64,000 nucleotides of DNA. It comes from Thermomicrobiales bacterium (lineage in GTDB: Bacteria > Chloroflexota > Chloroflexia > Thermomicrobiales > CFX8). The stretch is taken from contig JBAOIG010000005.1 of assembly GCA_037045155.1 (NCBI GenBank), positions 1,178,001 to 1,242,000 of the forward strand. The letters run 5' to 3'. The position numbers were made by a program, and so were the translations under genes. The notes under the pieces were generated by a model. The model was not told the origin of the DNA. It searched no databases and saw only the letters and a list, made by a program, of their open reading frames with translations. Shown one piece after another: positions 15,471-25,346 of the stretch; position 1 is the first letter of the stretch; each line of letters starts with the position of its first letter.

Positions 15471-16391
15471 CTAGCGCAGCAGCAGGATCAGGATGACGAT
15501 CAGCGCGATGGCCAGCACGATGGCTGCGATCGTCAGAACCACCCGCCGCCGCGATGTCGGCCGCTTCCCGACGATCTCGCCTGTCCGACCGTTGACCAGC
15601 ACGCGGTAGTCGGCGTTGTCGTAGCGGTAGTTGAATAGCCAGACCGGCAGATAGCAGACGGCGGCCTGCCGGTTCGACAGGCGCGTGTCGACGCGGGTGA
15701 GCCGCTCGACCTCGCCGGCGCAGGCGTCGTGCTCCATCTGCTGGATCTTCGGGTCGCCGGCCGCCCATGCGCCGGCAACATCGACCCCCGGCTCCTCCAC
15801 CGAGTAGCCAGCAATCGCGTCGGCGGAATACGTCAGCATGCCTTCCTCGGGGAACGGCATCAGCTGGTCTCCCTCGACCTGGGTCAGTCCGGTCGAGCCG
15901 GTAACCCAGGCGCGATGGTTGCCCTCGTGCGTCCCGCTCCGTGGATGCCAGGTCTTGTACTCTTCCGTCTCCATCCGCGTCCCGCTGTTGCCGCCGCTGT
16001 CGGTGAACTGGCGCGACACCTCCCGCGTATGTGTCTCAGAGACCTCGCCCTCCCACTCCGAGCTGGCATCCGCGTCGAGCCGCCAGAATGGGACATAGGC
16101 GCCCTGCCCGCGGTCGAGTGTCGAGCGAGATTGCAGGTCGCTCGGCGCGAAGAAGGACTTGCCGAGCCACGTGCGGACGCTATCGATCGAGGCGTCCTTG
16201 TCGATGGAGAACGGCAGGACGAGCTTCCCCACGTCCTCCGGCACGGTCGCGCCGGCCGCAGTCGCGCGAACGGCAGCCTCGGTGCCGCAGAACGGGCAAC
16301 GCAACGTCTGGGTGCGTGGGTCGAATGATGTCGTAGCCCCGCAATTCGCACAGGTGAAGGTCTGCAGTGTCGTTGAGCTATCAGTCGACAT
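15471..16391 (-). CDS. Zinc-ribbon membrane-anchored protein, function unknown
   Basis: 306 residues. The N-terminus has a zinc ribbon, CANCGATTSFDPRTQTLRCP followed by FCG, giving CxxC-x16-CxxC. The middle is soluble, with a repeated tryptophan/acidic character (WRLDADASSEWEGEVSETHT). The last 30 residues are a single transmembrane segment after an arginine cluster (TSRRRVVLTIAAIVLAIALI), so the protein is probably tail-anchored with its bulk in the cytoplasm. It resembles the widespread TFIIB-zinc-ribbon membrane proteins of unknown role. It stands alone, divergent from the acyl-CoA synthetase gene. Confidence 0.75.
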   Translation of the reverse strand: MSTDSSTTLQTFTCANCGATTSFDPRTQTLRCPFCGTEAAVRATAAGATVPEDVGKLVLPFSIDKDASIDSVRTWLGKSFFAPSDLQSRSTLDRGQGAYVPFWRLDADASSEWEGEVSETHTREVSRQFTDSGGNSGTRMETEEYKTWHPRSGTHEGNHRAWVTGSTGLTQVEGDQLMPFPEEGMLTYSADAIAGYSVEEPGVDVAGAWAAGDPKIQQMEHDACAGEVERLTRVDTRLSNRQAAVCYLPVWLFNYRYDNADYRVLVNGRTGEIVGKRPTSRRRVVLTIAAIVLAIALIVILILLLR

Positions 16392-16564
16392 GACGAATCC
16401 TGCCTGAATTGGGCGCCCCGCCCTCTGGCTATCGCGTCAATATCGGAGTGTACGGCGGGTTTGCTGGCGTCGCAATTGCTTCTGTTCGGTTGACCGCAAC
16501 GTCGTTGGTGGACACAATCCACACTGGTGCGTGATCGTCACCGTTGACCGCAAAGGGGTTTCCT

Positions 16565-18526
16565 ATGAGCGCTCCACACGCCGACCTGACCTCCCAACCC
16601 GTCGCCTGGCGTCCCGACGCCGGCCGCCTTGCCCGCAGTCGGGCGCTGGCGTTCGCCCGCGCCAACGGGCTGACCACCTGGGAGGAGATCGCCGACCGCG
16701 CCGCCGCCGATCCGTCCTGGTTCTGGGGCGCAGTGGCAGATGAGCTCGGCCTCGTCTGGTCGCGCCAATACGACACAGTGCTCGACCTGTCGGCCGGCCC
16801 GGCCTGGCCTCGCTGGTTCGTCGGCGGTCGGATGAACTACGTCGTCAGCGCCGTCGACCGGCATCTCGCGGAACGGGCCGGCGAGGTGGCGCTCGTCTGG
16901 GAGGGCGATGATGGCGCAACCCGCTCGCTGACCTATGGCGAGCTGGCCGGCGAGGTCAACCGCCTCTCCAACACGCTGCGCGCGCTGGGGATCGGCAAGG
17001 GCGACCGCGTCGGCATCTTCATGCCGATGCTCGTCGAGACGGCCGTCGCGACGCTGGCCTGCAGTCGAATTGGCGCGATCTTCGTGCCGATGTTCTCCGG
17101 CTACGGCCCGGATGCCGTCGCGACGCGGATCAACGACGCCAGCGCTCGGCTGCTGATCACCGCCGACGGCTTCTACCGGCGCGGTGCGGTCGTCTCGATG
17201 AAGGCGACTGCCGACGCGGCCCTGGAGCAGACAACCACCGTCGAGCGCGTCCTGGTCGTCCGCCGCACTGGCGCGGACGTGCCCTGGACCGCCGGCCGTG
17301 ATGTCTGGTGGCACGACATCGTCCCGACACAGCCCGACGCCTGCGAGCCGGAAGACACTGCCGCCGACGACCCCTACATGCTGATCTACACGTCCGGCAC
17401 GACCGGCAAGCCGAAGGGCGCTGTCCACGTCCATGCCGGCTTCCCGGTCAAGGCCGCCCAGGACCTGGCGTTCTGCTTCGATGTCCACCGGGGCGACCGG
17501 CTGTTCTGGCTGACCGACCTCGGCTGGATGATGGGTCCCTGGGCAATCGCTGGCGGGCTGATCGCTGGCGCGGCAATCGTGCTCTTCGAGGGCACGCCCG
17601 ACTATCCCGAGCCGGATCGCCTCTGGGAGGTCGTCGAACGCCACGAGGCAACGATCCTCGGCATCTCGCCGACCGTCGTCCGCGCGCTGATGGGTCGTGG
17701 CGACGACTGGGTCGAGCGCCACGCGATGCCGTCGCTGACGACGCTGGGCTCGACCGGCGAGCCGTGGAACCCCGGGCCGTGGCTCTGGACGTTCGAGAAG
17801 GTCGGCAAGGGCCGTTGCCCGATCGTGAACTACTCCGGCGGCACCGAGATCAGCGGCGGTATTGTCGCGTCGACGACGATCCACCCGCAGAAGCCCTGCT
17901 CGTTCAACGGCCCCGTGCCGGGTGTGCCGGCCGATGTCGTCGACGACGAAGGCCGCTCGCTGCGTGGCGAGGTCGGCGAGCTGGCCATCCGGGGACCCTG
18001 GGTCGGGATGACCAGCGGCTTCTGGCACGATCGCCAGCGCTACGAGGAGACGTACTGGACGCGGATACCCGGCATCTGGATCCACGGCGACTGGGCGATT
18101 ATCGACGATGACGGCTTCTGGTACATCCTCGGTCGCTCGGACGACACGCTCAAGGTGGCCGGCAAGCGGATCGGGCCGGCCGAGATCGAGTCTGCCGCCG
18201 TCGCTCACCCGCTCGTCCAGGAGGCGGCGGCGATCGGCGTGCCGCACGAGATCAAGGGCGAGGCGATCGTCGTGTTCGTCATTCTGAAGCCCGGCGCTGT
18301 CGAGTCCGACGCGCTGCGCCAGGAGATCCGCGAGACGGTTGCCCGCCACGTCGGCAAGCCGCTGCAGCCGGAACGCGTGCTCTTCGTCGATGACCTGCCG
18401 AAGACGCGCAACGCCAAGATCATGCGGCGGGTCATTCGCGGCCGCTATCTCGGGCGCGAGGACCTCGGCGACCTCTCCTCGCTGGAGAATGCTGCCGCCG
18501 TCGAAGGGATTGCCACTGCCCGTTGA
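16565..18526 (+). CDS. Acyl-CoA synthetase, acetyl-CoA synthetase-like (AMP-forming)
   Basis: 653 residues. Activates a carboxylic acid with ATP and CoA through an acyl-adenylate. The P-loop is YTSGTTGKPKGA at residues 275-286, the adenylate-binding block NYSGGTEISGG follows, then the hinge aspartate region GRSDDTLKVAGKRIGPAEIE and the catalytic lysine near 618 (TRNAKIMRR). The N-terminal acetyl-CoA-synthase type region (WFVGGRMNYVVSAVDRHL) places it with the acetate/propionate CoA ligase group; the exact acid is unknown. The ATG at 16565 has an AAGGGG box 7 nt upstream. It is followed after 115 bp by ilvD on the same strand. Confidence 0.9.
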   Translation: MSAPHADLTSQPVAWRPDAGRLARSRALAFARANGLTTWEEIADRAAADPSWFWGAVADELGLVWSRQYDTVLDLSAGPAWPRWFVGGRMNYVVSAVDRHLAERAGEVALVWEGDDGATRSLTYGELAGEVNRLSNTLRALGIGKGDRVGIFMPMLVETAVATLACSRIGAIFVPMFSGYGPDAVATRINDASARLLITADGFYRRGAVVSMKATADAALEQTTTVERVLVVRRTGADVPWTAGRDVWWHDIVPTQPDACEPEDTAADDPYMLIYTSGTTGKPKGAVHVHAGFPVKAAQDLAFCFDVHRGDRLFWLTDLGWMMGPWAIAGGLIAGAAIVLFEGTPDYPEPDRLWEVVERHEATILGISPTVVRALMGRGDDWVERHAMPSLTTLGSTGEPWNPGPWLWTFEKVGKGRCPIVNYSGGTEISGGIVASTTIHPQKPCSFNGPVPGVPADVVDDEGRSLRGEVGELAIRGPWVGMTSGFWHDRQRYEETYWTRIPGIWIHGDWAIIDDDGFWYILGRSDDTLKVAGKRIGPAEIESAAVAHPLVQEAAAIGVPHEIKGEAIVVFVILKPGAVESDALRQEIRETVARHVGKPLQPERVLFVDDLPKTRNAKIMRRVIRGRYLGREDLGDLSSLENAAAVEGIATAR

Positions 18527-18641
18527 GCTTCGGGGGTTGCGCGAGGCGTCAGTCGCGGGGAAGATTGAGGCACGACGACACAGGGAAGGGCGCGCGCCGG
18601 CATCGGGCCGGAGCGCGAACGCTGCGAAAGGCGATAGACGG

Positions 18642-20336
18642 ATGGACCAGACGACGCAGTTCGATCCACGGCACAAGAGTCGGGTGATGAACGACGGTCG
18701 AGACCGGGCGGCCGCGCGAGCGATGCTCCACGCGATCGGCTTCTCGGACGATGACCTGCGCAAGCCAATCATCGGCGTCGCGCACTCCTGGATCGGGACG
18801 ATGCCCTGCAACTACGGCCTGCGCCGGCTGGCCCAGCAGGTGATGGCCGGCATCCGCACGGCCGGCGGCACGCCGATGGAGGTCAACACGATCGCCATCT
18901 CCGACGGCGTCACGATGGGCACCGAGGGCATGAAGGCGTCCCTCGTCTCGCGCGAGGTGATCGCCGATTCGATCGAGCTGGTCGCGCGCGGCCACATGTT
19001 CGACGCGATCGTCATCCTGGCGGCCTGCGATAAGACGCTGCCGGCCTCGGCGATGGCGCTCATCCGCCTCGATATCCCCGGCTTCGTCCTCTACGGCGGC
19101 TCGATCTACCCGGGCCGCTTCCACAACCGCGACGTCACGATCGTCGATGTCTTCGAGGGCGTCGGCGCAAACGCGGCCGGCCGGATGACCGATGAGGATC
19201 TCAGCATCCTCGAGCACGCCGCCTGCCCCGGCTCCGGCGCCTGTGGCGGGCAGTTCACCGCCAACACGATGGCCGGCGCGCTGGAGACGCTCGGCCTCTC
19301 GCCGGTCGGCATGGCCAGCGTCCCGCAGGACGACCCAAAGAAGGAGAAGATCGGCTTCCGCGCCGGCGAGGTCATCATGGACCAGTTGCGCCAGGGCCTG
19401 TTGCCGAGCCAGATCCTGACCCGGCCGGCCTTCGAGAACATGATCGCCTCGGCCTGCGCGACCGGTGGCTCGACCAACATCGTCCTCCACTCGCTGGCGA
19501 TGGCTCGCGAGGCCGGCATCGACCTGACGATCGACGACTTCAACGCCATCTCCGAGCGCACCCCGGTCATCGCCGACCTGATGCCAGGCGGCCAGTACAC
19601 CGCAGTAGATGTCTACAACGCCGGCGGGATCGAGCTGATCACCAAGCGGCTGATCGAGGGCGGCGTCGTCGATGGCTCGCAACTGACGCCGACCGGCCAG
19701 ACGCTCACCGAGGCAACGGCCCACGCCGAGCCGACCGAGGGACAGAAGGTTGTCTACACCGTCGAGGCGCCGTTGAAGCCGACCGGCGGGCTGGTGATCC
19801 TCAAGGGCAACCTCGCGCCAGAGGGCAGTGTCATCAAGATCGCTGCCGCTGATCGTGGCTACCAGCGCGGGCCGGCTCGCGTCTTCGAGCGCGAGGAGGA
19901 CGCGATGCACGCCGTCACCGAGGGACAGATCAACGCTGGCGACATCATCGTCATCCGCTACGAGGGACCCAGGGGCGGCCCCGGCATGCGCGAGATGCTC
20001 GGCGTCACCGGCGCGCTGGTCGGCGCTGGCCTGGGGCACACTGTCGGGCTGCTGACCGATGGCCGCTTCTCCGGCGGAACGCGCGGCTTCTGCATCGGCC
20101 ACGTCGCCCCGGAGGCTGCGCTCGGCGGACCGATTGCCGCCCTGCGTGAGGGCGATATGATCACCATCGACATTCCCAGCACGACTCTCTCGGTCGAGCT
20201 CACCGACGCCGAGATCGCCGAGCGCATGCGCGACTGGACCGCGCCGAAGCCGCACTATGAGAGCGGCGTCTTCGCCAAGTACGCGTCACTCGTCTCCAGC
20301 GCCGCCGAGGGCGCGATCACCCGGCCGATCTGGTAG
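18642..20336 (+). CDS. ilvD: Dihydroxy-acid dehydratase
   Basis: 564 residues. Removes water from 2,3-dihydroxy acids to give the 2-keto acid precursors of valine, isoleucine and pantothenate. Iron-sulfur cluster cysteines are C56 (GTMPCNYGL), C129 (AACDKTLP) and C201 (PGSGACGGQFTANTM), the complete set. The end (GVFAKYASLVSSAAEGAITR) is also typical. The start was chosen at the ATG giving the conserved N-terminus (DPRHKSRVMNDGRDRAAAR); the frame is open further upstream but there lies within the acyl-CoA synthetase gene. No other branched-chain synthesis gene is adjacent. Confidence 0.96.
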   Translation: MDQTTQFDPRHKSRVMNDGRDRAAARAMLHAIGFSDDDLRKPIIGVAHSWIGTMPCNYGLRRLAQQVMAGIRTAGGTPMEVNTIAISDGVTMGTEGMKASLVSREVIADSIELVARGHMFDAIVILAACDKTLPASAMALIRLDIPGFVLYGGSIYPGRFHNRDVTIVDVFEGVGANAAGRMTDEDLSILEHAACPGSGACGGQFTANTMAGALETLGLSPVGMASVPQDDPKKEKIGFRAGEVIMDQLRQGLLPSQILTRPAFENMIASACATGGSTNIVLHSLAMAREAGIDLTIDDFNAISERTPVIADLMPGGQYTAVDVYNAGGIELITKRLIEGGVVDGSQLTPTGQTLTEATAHAEPTEGQKVVYTVEAPLKPTGGLVILKGNLAPEGSVIKIAAADRGYQRGPARVFEREEDAMHAVTEGQINAGDIIVIRYEGPRGGPGMREMLGVTGALVGAGLGHTVGLLTDGRFSGGTRGFCIGHVAPEAALGGPIAALREGDMITIDIPSTTLSVELTDAEIAERMRDWTAPKPHYESGVFAKYASLVSSAAEGAITRPIW

Positions 20337-20433
20337 CGCCAGGGCTGGAGCAGGATCCCCGGGGCCGGTCGTCGCGTGGCGGCCGGCCCGCTTTCAGCGA
20401 CGAACGGAGGGCCCCACGGCGACCGAGACGACG

Positions 20434-21624
20434 TTGGATGACGAGCCGCGCGAGCGCGAGGTTGCAGACGCGGAAGCAGACACCTACAACGCCCGCGGCG
20501 TCGGCGTGGCGTCATTCGCTCACTTCTCACACGACATGTATTCGTCCTTCATCGGGCCGCTCATCCCGGCAATTCGCGATCAGCTCGGCATCCCGCTCTT
20601 CCTCGTCAGCCTGATGATCCCGGCCCAGCAGATGCCCAGCGTCTTTCAGCCGCTGATCGGCTACGTCGCGGACCGTACCAGCCGTCGCTGGTTCGTCGTC
20701 GTTGCGCCCGGACTGGCGGCCATCTCGCTGTCGTCGCTGGGTCTGGCGCCGAACATCACCGTCGTGCTCCTCCTGCTGCTCATCTCGGGCCTCGCGTCGG
20801 CGATGTTCCACGCGCCGGCCGTCTCGCTTGTCGGCGAGTACGGTGGCCGGCGGATGGGCCGGGCGATGTCGATCTTCATGTCCGGTGGCGAGCTGGCGCG
20901 GACGATCGGCCCGCTGATCATCACCGGGGCGATTGCGCTGTTCACGTTGCGGGGCTCGTTCGTCGTGGCGATCTTCGGGATCATCGCGTCGGTGCTGCTC
21001 TACTTCACGCTCGACACCACCGGCGCGGAGGCATCGCACCGCGATCGGACCCAGCCGGGCTTTGGCGCGATCTTTCGCTCGCGCCGCCGGGCGGTCTCGT
21101 CGATCCTGGCCTTCTCGATGCTGATCGGTATTGTCACGACGCCGTTCAACTTCTTCCTCGTCGAGTTCCTTGTCCAGCGCGGCCACGGCGAGTGGTATGG
21201 CGGCTTCGCGCTCTCGACGCTCTTCGCCGCGGGGATCGTCGGCGCGCTCTTCTTCGGTGGTCTCTCCGACCGGATCGGACGACGCGCAGTGCTGTTTGTG
21301 CTTGTCGCTGCCACGCCGGTGTTTATGTCACTCTATCTCTGGCTGGAGAACGGCAGCTGGATGGTGCTCGGAGTGCTTGCGCTGGCCGGCGCGGCCATGA
21401 TGGCCCCACGGACGATCATCCTGGCGCTGGCGGCTGAGGTCGTCCCCGAGGCGCGTGGCCCGATGGCCGGGATGCTGTTGGCGCTGGGCTTCGTCTCGCA
21501 GAGCGTCGCCGCGCTCAGCTTCGGCGCGCTCTCCGACGCGATCGGGATCGACACCGCCTACTGGTTCGTCCCGTTCGCCGCGCTGTTCTGCCTGCCCGTA
21601 GTCGCGCTGATGCCGCGGAACTAG
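20434..21624 (+). CDS. MFS transporter (fosmidomycin-resistance type)
   Basis: About 396 residues with 12 hydrophobic segments. The N-terminal HFSHDMYSSFIGPLIPAIRDQ matches the SHxxxD signature of the Fsr/FsmR group of drug-proton antiporters, and GYVADRTSRRW is the loop 2-3 MFS motif. A GGAGGG box at 20406-20411 is spaced correctly only for an ACG codon at 20416; the nearest standard start is TTG 20434. Substrate unknown. Confidence 0.8.
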   Translation: MDDEPREREVADAEADTYNARGVGVASFAHFSHDMYSSFIGPLIPAIRDQLGIPLFLVSLMIPAQQMPSVFQPLIGYVADRTSRRWFVVVAPGLAAISLSSLGLAPNITVVLLLLLISGLASAMFHAPAVSLVGEYGGRRMGRAMSIFMSGGELARTIGPLIITGAIALFTLRGSFVVAIFGIIASVLLYFTLDTTGAEASHRDRTQPGFGAIFRSRRRAVSSILAFSMLIGIVTTPFNFFLVEFLVQRGHGEWYGGFALSTLFAAGIVGALFFGGLSDRIGRRAVLFVLVAATPVFMSLYLWLENGSWMVLGVLALAGAAMMAPRTIILALAAEVVPEARGPMAGMLLALGFVSQSVAALSFGALSDAIGIDTAYWFVPFAALFCLPVVALMPRN

Positions 21625-21717
21625 TCACGCCATGGATCCGCGATCGCTCGTCGAGCTAGTCAGTCTATCGACGCCATAGCGCCTGATCGATAACTGTCCG
21701 GTCCTTTGTCATCCTCT

Positions 21718-22003
21718 GCCCAGAGGGCGCCCGCGCAGCCGAAGGATCCGTTCACGCTGGTTGCGATCGGGCGTTGGGCGGATGCTTCGCGAGCGCGCTC
21801 AGTGCTCCGACCAGCGTGATGTGTCCTGTACTGTGGTGCGACAGCCACCCCGGCCGTTTGTCATGCTGAGCCTCAGCGAAGCATCTCCTCATGCTGGATG
21901 CATTCAGACGCAGGAGAGATCCTTCGGCTGCGGCCTCAGGATGACAAGGTGCGGGGAGGCTGCCAACCTGACACATCATGCTAGTCGGAGCACTCAGCAT
22001 GAC
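21718..22003. repeat. Palindromic elements, including nested composite copy 2
   Basis: A degenerate GTCATCCTCTGCCC...GCGCGCTCAG element (about 21718-21800) runs into the second copy of the nested element (about 21797-22003), with outer ends AGTGCTCCGACCAGCGTGAT and its partner TGACACATCATGCTAGTCGG enclosing a GTCATGCTGAG hairpin. The gap 21625-22152 holds no gene. Confidence 0.75.
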
Positions 22004-22077
22004 AGAGGGCAGGGTCGGACTGCCGATCCAGCGACCTGCCGTTGGGCGTGTGTGAGAACCGAGGGGCTGGTTGTGGT

Positions 22078-22140
22078 CCGTAGGGACAGGCCCGGGCCTG
22101 TCCGGGCTCCGCAGAGCGCCACCCCGTGCCGATTGCCCGC
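22078..22140. repeat. GGACAGGcccgggCCTGTCC palindrome (family B module)
   Basis: GGGACAGGCCCGGGCCTGTC is a near-perfect palindrome of the type seen near 563 and 3048, followed by a GCCACCCCGTGCCGATTGCC tail like the one at 590-620. Confidence 0.7.
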
Positions 22141-22152
22141 CACGTCTATCGC

Positions 22153-23557
22153 TCAGCCCAGCGGAGGCCGTGCGTGCCAGGGGAAGCGATCTTCCCAGGC
22201 GGCGGCGGCGCGCAACACCGTCGCGTCGTCGTGCCAGCGGCCGACGAACTGCAGCGCAACCGGCAACCCGTCGCGGGCGAACCCACAAGGGATCGTCGCG
22301 GCCGGCTGGCCGGTGACGTTGAACGGATAGGTGAAGCCAGTCCAGCCCAGATAGGTCGTCGGCGCGCCGTCGATCGTGCCGGGCTGATCGTCGCCGGCCG
22401 CAAACGCGGTGACCGGCAGTTGTGGCGTCACCAGCAGGTCGTAGCGATCCATCAGCTTTCGCATCGCGTCGTACCAGATATTGCGCTGGACGCCGGCCGC
22501 ATAGATATCTACGCCTGAGAGCGAGCGGCCATACTCGATGATCGGGATGCGCCCGGGATCGATCAGGTCCCGGACCCGGTCGAAATCATCCTTGTGGACG
22601 CCGGCCTGGGCAACCGACCAGAGTGTGTCGACGATCGGCCATGGGTCGGGCAAATCGAGCTCGATCTCCTCGACATGGCAGCCGAGCTCGCCGAGCTTCG
22701 CAGGCTGCCGCTGTCGTCAGCTCGCGCACCTCGGGGTCGATCGGCGCGAAGCCCAGGTCCGACGACCATGCCACGCGGAGTCCGGCGATGCCGCCCTCGC
22801 AGCCAGCGAGATAGTCCTCGGCGAGCGGCCAGGTGGCGCGATCGCGCGCGTCGGCGCCGGCGGTGATGTTCATCAGCAGCGCTGCGTCGCGGACAGTGCG
22901 CGTGATCGGCCCCACGTGAGCGAGGCTTTCCACGGAGCTCGGCGGGTAGTACGCCAGCCGGCCGAACGATGGCTTCAGCCCGAAGACGCCGCAGAAGCCG
23001 GCCGGCATCCGGATCGACCCCGCGCCGTCAGTGCCGGAGGCCAGTGGGCCCAGACCGGCTGCGACCGCCGCCGCCGCGCCGCCACTCGATCCGCCGGCCG
23101 TCCGGCCATGCTTCCACGGGTTGTGTGTCGGCCCGAAGACCCGATTGCCCGAGTCCCCCTTCCAGCCCAGCTCTGGCGTGTTGGTCTTGCCCAGCATCAC
23201 CGCGCCGGCCGCGTAGACATGCTCGACGAACGGCGCGTCCTCCTCCGGAACCCAGTTGGCGTAGAGCAACGACCCGCGCGTCGTGCGGATGCCCTTCGTC
23301 GGAGTGATGTCCTTGATCGAGACTGGGACGCCGATCAGCGAGCCGGTGGGGTTGCCGCTCATCCAGGTGGCTTCCGCTGCTCGAGCGTCATCCATTGCCC
23401 GCTCGGCGGTGACGGTGACGTAGGCGTTCAGCGTCGGGTTCACTCGATCGATGCGCTCCAGGATTGCTCTTGTCACCTCGACCGGTGACAGCGTTCTCGC
23501 CCGGTACGCCGTCAGCAGCTCCGTCGCCGACAGGTAGCAGAGATCAGTCGAATCCAC
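22153..23557 (-). pseudogene. Amidase-signature protein, frameshifted
   Basis: The first frame, from a GTG with a GGAGG box 6 nt upstream, encodes the amidase core: a lysine in VSIKDITPTKG, GGSSGGAAAAVAAGLGPLAS and DGAGSIRMPAGFCG, the Lys-Ser-Ser set of amidase-signature hydrolases such as glutamyl-tRNA amidotransferase A and fatty amide hydrolases. After TTAAA the frame is lost near 22700, where one extra base (GCC-T-GCGAAG on the minus strand) interrupts KLGELGCHVEEIELDLPDPW. The C-terminal third continues intact in the next frame to 22153. Both halves are well conserved, so this is either one sequencing error or a very recent mutation. It is last in a minus-strand cluster with a PqqB-like hydrolase. 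Confidence 0.85.
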
Positions 23558-23612
23558 CGCGCGCCTCCCATCATGTCGCCGTTCGTCGAATATCGTAGCA
23601 CTGCATCTTGCG

Positions 23613-24470
23613 CTACAAGGGGATGATCTGTCCTTCGTCCGCAACGGCAAACCCACGCTCGCGCACCTCGATAGCCTCGGCGCTGTCGGGGTCGACCGCC
23701 GGGTTTGTGTGATTGAGATGGGTGAAGATGATCTGTGATTGGCCATCGCGCGCGACCGACGCCAGCCGGTCGAGCGAGTCGCGGACCGGCGGATGCGGGA
23801 CACCCGGCCGGCTGAACGGCTCCCAGAAGGTGCCATCCAGCAGCGCCACATCGACGGATGCGACGACCTCGCAGATATCGTGCTCCCAGACGTCCCATGC
23901 GTCGATATCGGGAAGATACAGGACGCTCTGGTTCGGCCCGTCGATCCGATAGGCAACGGTGTCGGCCCCCCACTCGGAGCGATGCGGCACCGGCATTGGC
24001 GTGACCTGCACGCCTGGCACGACCTCGAATGTCGTGTTCAGCGCCAGCGGGGCGAGCGTGATGAACCCGTCCACAACCATCTGCCGCCACGGCTCGTTCG
24101 TCGCCAGAAGCGCGATCGTCTGCGGCGGACCGAGGACGCGGACGGCCTTGGCGGACAGCACCGACCGGTCGAGCTGCCAGAGTCCGACATAGTGGCCGGT
24201 GTGTGTGTGCGTCAGCAACACGGTCGCTGGCGGCGCGTAGCGCTTTTCAGGAAGAAAGTCAGACGCTGTCGACTGCAGCAGATGCACCTGTTCGGCAAAC
24301 GCGTGCGTCGCGTCGATCAGCGCCGTCGCGTCTCCGGCGCGGATGCCGACGGCTGGCGGGAGACGACGAAACCCCGGATCGCGCCGCGCTCGCTCGCAGT
24401 TCACGCAGCGGCAGCCAGCGTGTGGCATCCCGCCATCCTGAGCTGTTCCGAGTACTATGAGCTCTGGCAT
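23613..24470 (-). CDS. PqqB-like metallo-beta-lactamase-fold hydrolase
   Basis: 285 residues. The N-terminus VLGTAQDGGMPHAGCRCVNC is the PqqB signature, in which cysteines hold a structural zinc. The metal-binding motif is HTHTGHYVG, and a later histidine lies in FTHLNHTNP. In PQQ makers, PqqB hydroxylates a precursor tyrosine, but no other pqq gene is present, so a general hydrolase role is equally likely. It lies 18 bp downstream of the sirtuin gene on the same strand. Confidence 0.85.
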   Translation of the reverse strand: MPELIVLGTAQDGGMPHAGCRCVNCERARRDPGFRRLPPAVGIRAGDATALIDATHAFAEQVHLLQSTASDFLPEKRYAPPATVLLTHTHTGHYVGLWQLDRSVLSAKAVRVLGPPQTIALLATNEPWRQMVVDGFITLAPLALNTTFEVVPGVQVTPMPVPHRSEWGADTVAYRIDGPNQSVLYLPDIDAWDVWEHDICEVVASVDVALLDGTFWEPFSRPGVPHPPVRDSLDRLASVARDGQSQIIFTHLNHTNPAVDPDSAEAIEVRERGFAVADEGQIIPL

Positions 24471-24488
24471 CCGTTCGTTCTCCTTATG

Positions 24489-25292
24489 TCAAGAACCGGG
24501 CGTGGCCGAGAGCAGCCGCGCCGCAAGGTGATCGAGCGCCAGTCCGGCCGGTGCGTCGACACGAAGGTCGGCGGAGTCGTCCAGCCCGGTCTCGCCCTTG
24601 TTCAGAATTGCCAGATACGACCCAGCCTTCTTCGCGACCGCTGGCACTCGGGCGGCCGGGTTGACCAGGAGCGTTGATCCAACGACGAGCATCACACCCG
24701 CCTGCTCGGCGACGGCGAATGCGACGCGCAACGCATCCGGCGGCACGGGTTCGCCAAATGAGATCGTGCCGGACTTCAGGATGCCGCCGCAATTCGGACA
24801 CGGCGGCGGCTCCTGGCTAGCGCTGTAGGCCTCCAGAATCTCGCGGGCGAGGTAGACAATGCCGCACTGCGAGCAACGGATCTGCCGGCTGCTACCGTGG
24901 AGCTCGATCACGCGTGCTGGATCGGAGCCGGCCGCCTGCTGAAGCCCGTCGATGTTCTGGGTCACGATGGCGAGCATCACGAACGCTCGCTCGATCCGGG
25001 CGAGCGCACGATGGCCTGCGTTCGGCTGCCGGGCCTCGACCTCATCGAGGCGCGCCGGCAGACGACGCCACCACTCACGGCGAGCCTCCGGGTTGGACAT
25101 GAACTCGTCGTAGGTGAACGGCTTCTGGCTGCCGGATGTCCACAGACCATTCGGGCCGCGGTAGTCGGGAATGCCGGACTCGGTCGAGATGCCCGCGCCC
25201 GTGAAGGCAACCAGCGGCGCATGAAAGCGGACGATCTCCGCGAGCTCGTCGATCTGCGCCGTCTGAAATGCGGTGAGTGAGTCCGTCGTCAT
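24489..25292 (-). CDS. cobB: NAD-dependent protein deacylase (sirtuin)
   Basis: 267 residues. Removes acyl groups from lysines using NAD+. It shows GAGIS at 32-36, TQNIDGL, the catalytic H132 (ELHGSS), two zinc CxxC pairs (C140/C143 and C165/C168), and the VGSTLLVNPAA block. In many bacteria sirtuins activate acetyl-CoA synthetase by deacetylation, and an acyl-CoA synthetase is encoded 6 kb away. It sits between an MFS gene and the PqqB-like gene in a same-strand cluster. Confidence 0.93.
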   Translation of the reverse strand: MTTDSLTAFQTAQIDELAEIVRFHAPLVAFTGAGISTESGIPDYRGPNGLWTSGSQKPFTYDEFMSNPEARREWWRRLPARLDEVEARQPNAGHRALARIERAFVMLAIVTQNIDGLQQAAGSDPARVIELHGSSRQIRCSQCGIVYLAREILEAYSASQEPPPCPNCGGILKSGTISFGEPVPPDALRVAFAVAEQAGVMLVVGSTLLVNPAARVPAVAKKAGSYLAILNKGETGLDDSADLRVDAPAGLALDHLAARLLSATPGS

Positions 25293-25346
25293 CAGAATAC
25301 CTGTCTACGGTCCGAAGCCGGTCATGATCTGAGCCTTGGCCGGCCG

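Noticed and set aside
18527..18641. T-box or other leader RNA before ilvD
   Set aside because: No T-box sequence (AGGGUGGNACCGCG) or other known element is visible.
16538..18811. A 757-codon frame antisense to the acyl-CoA synthetase
   Set aside because: Shadow of a well supported gene; composition is Asp/Arg/His/Gly-rich as expected of antisense frames.
18549..20255. A 568-codon frame antisense to ilvD
   Set aside because: Antisense shadow without domain content.
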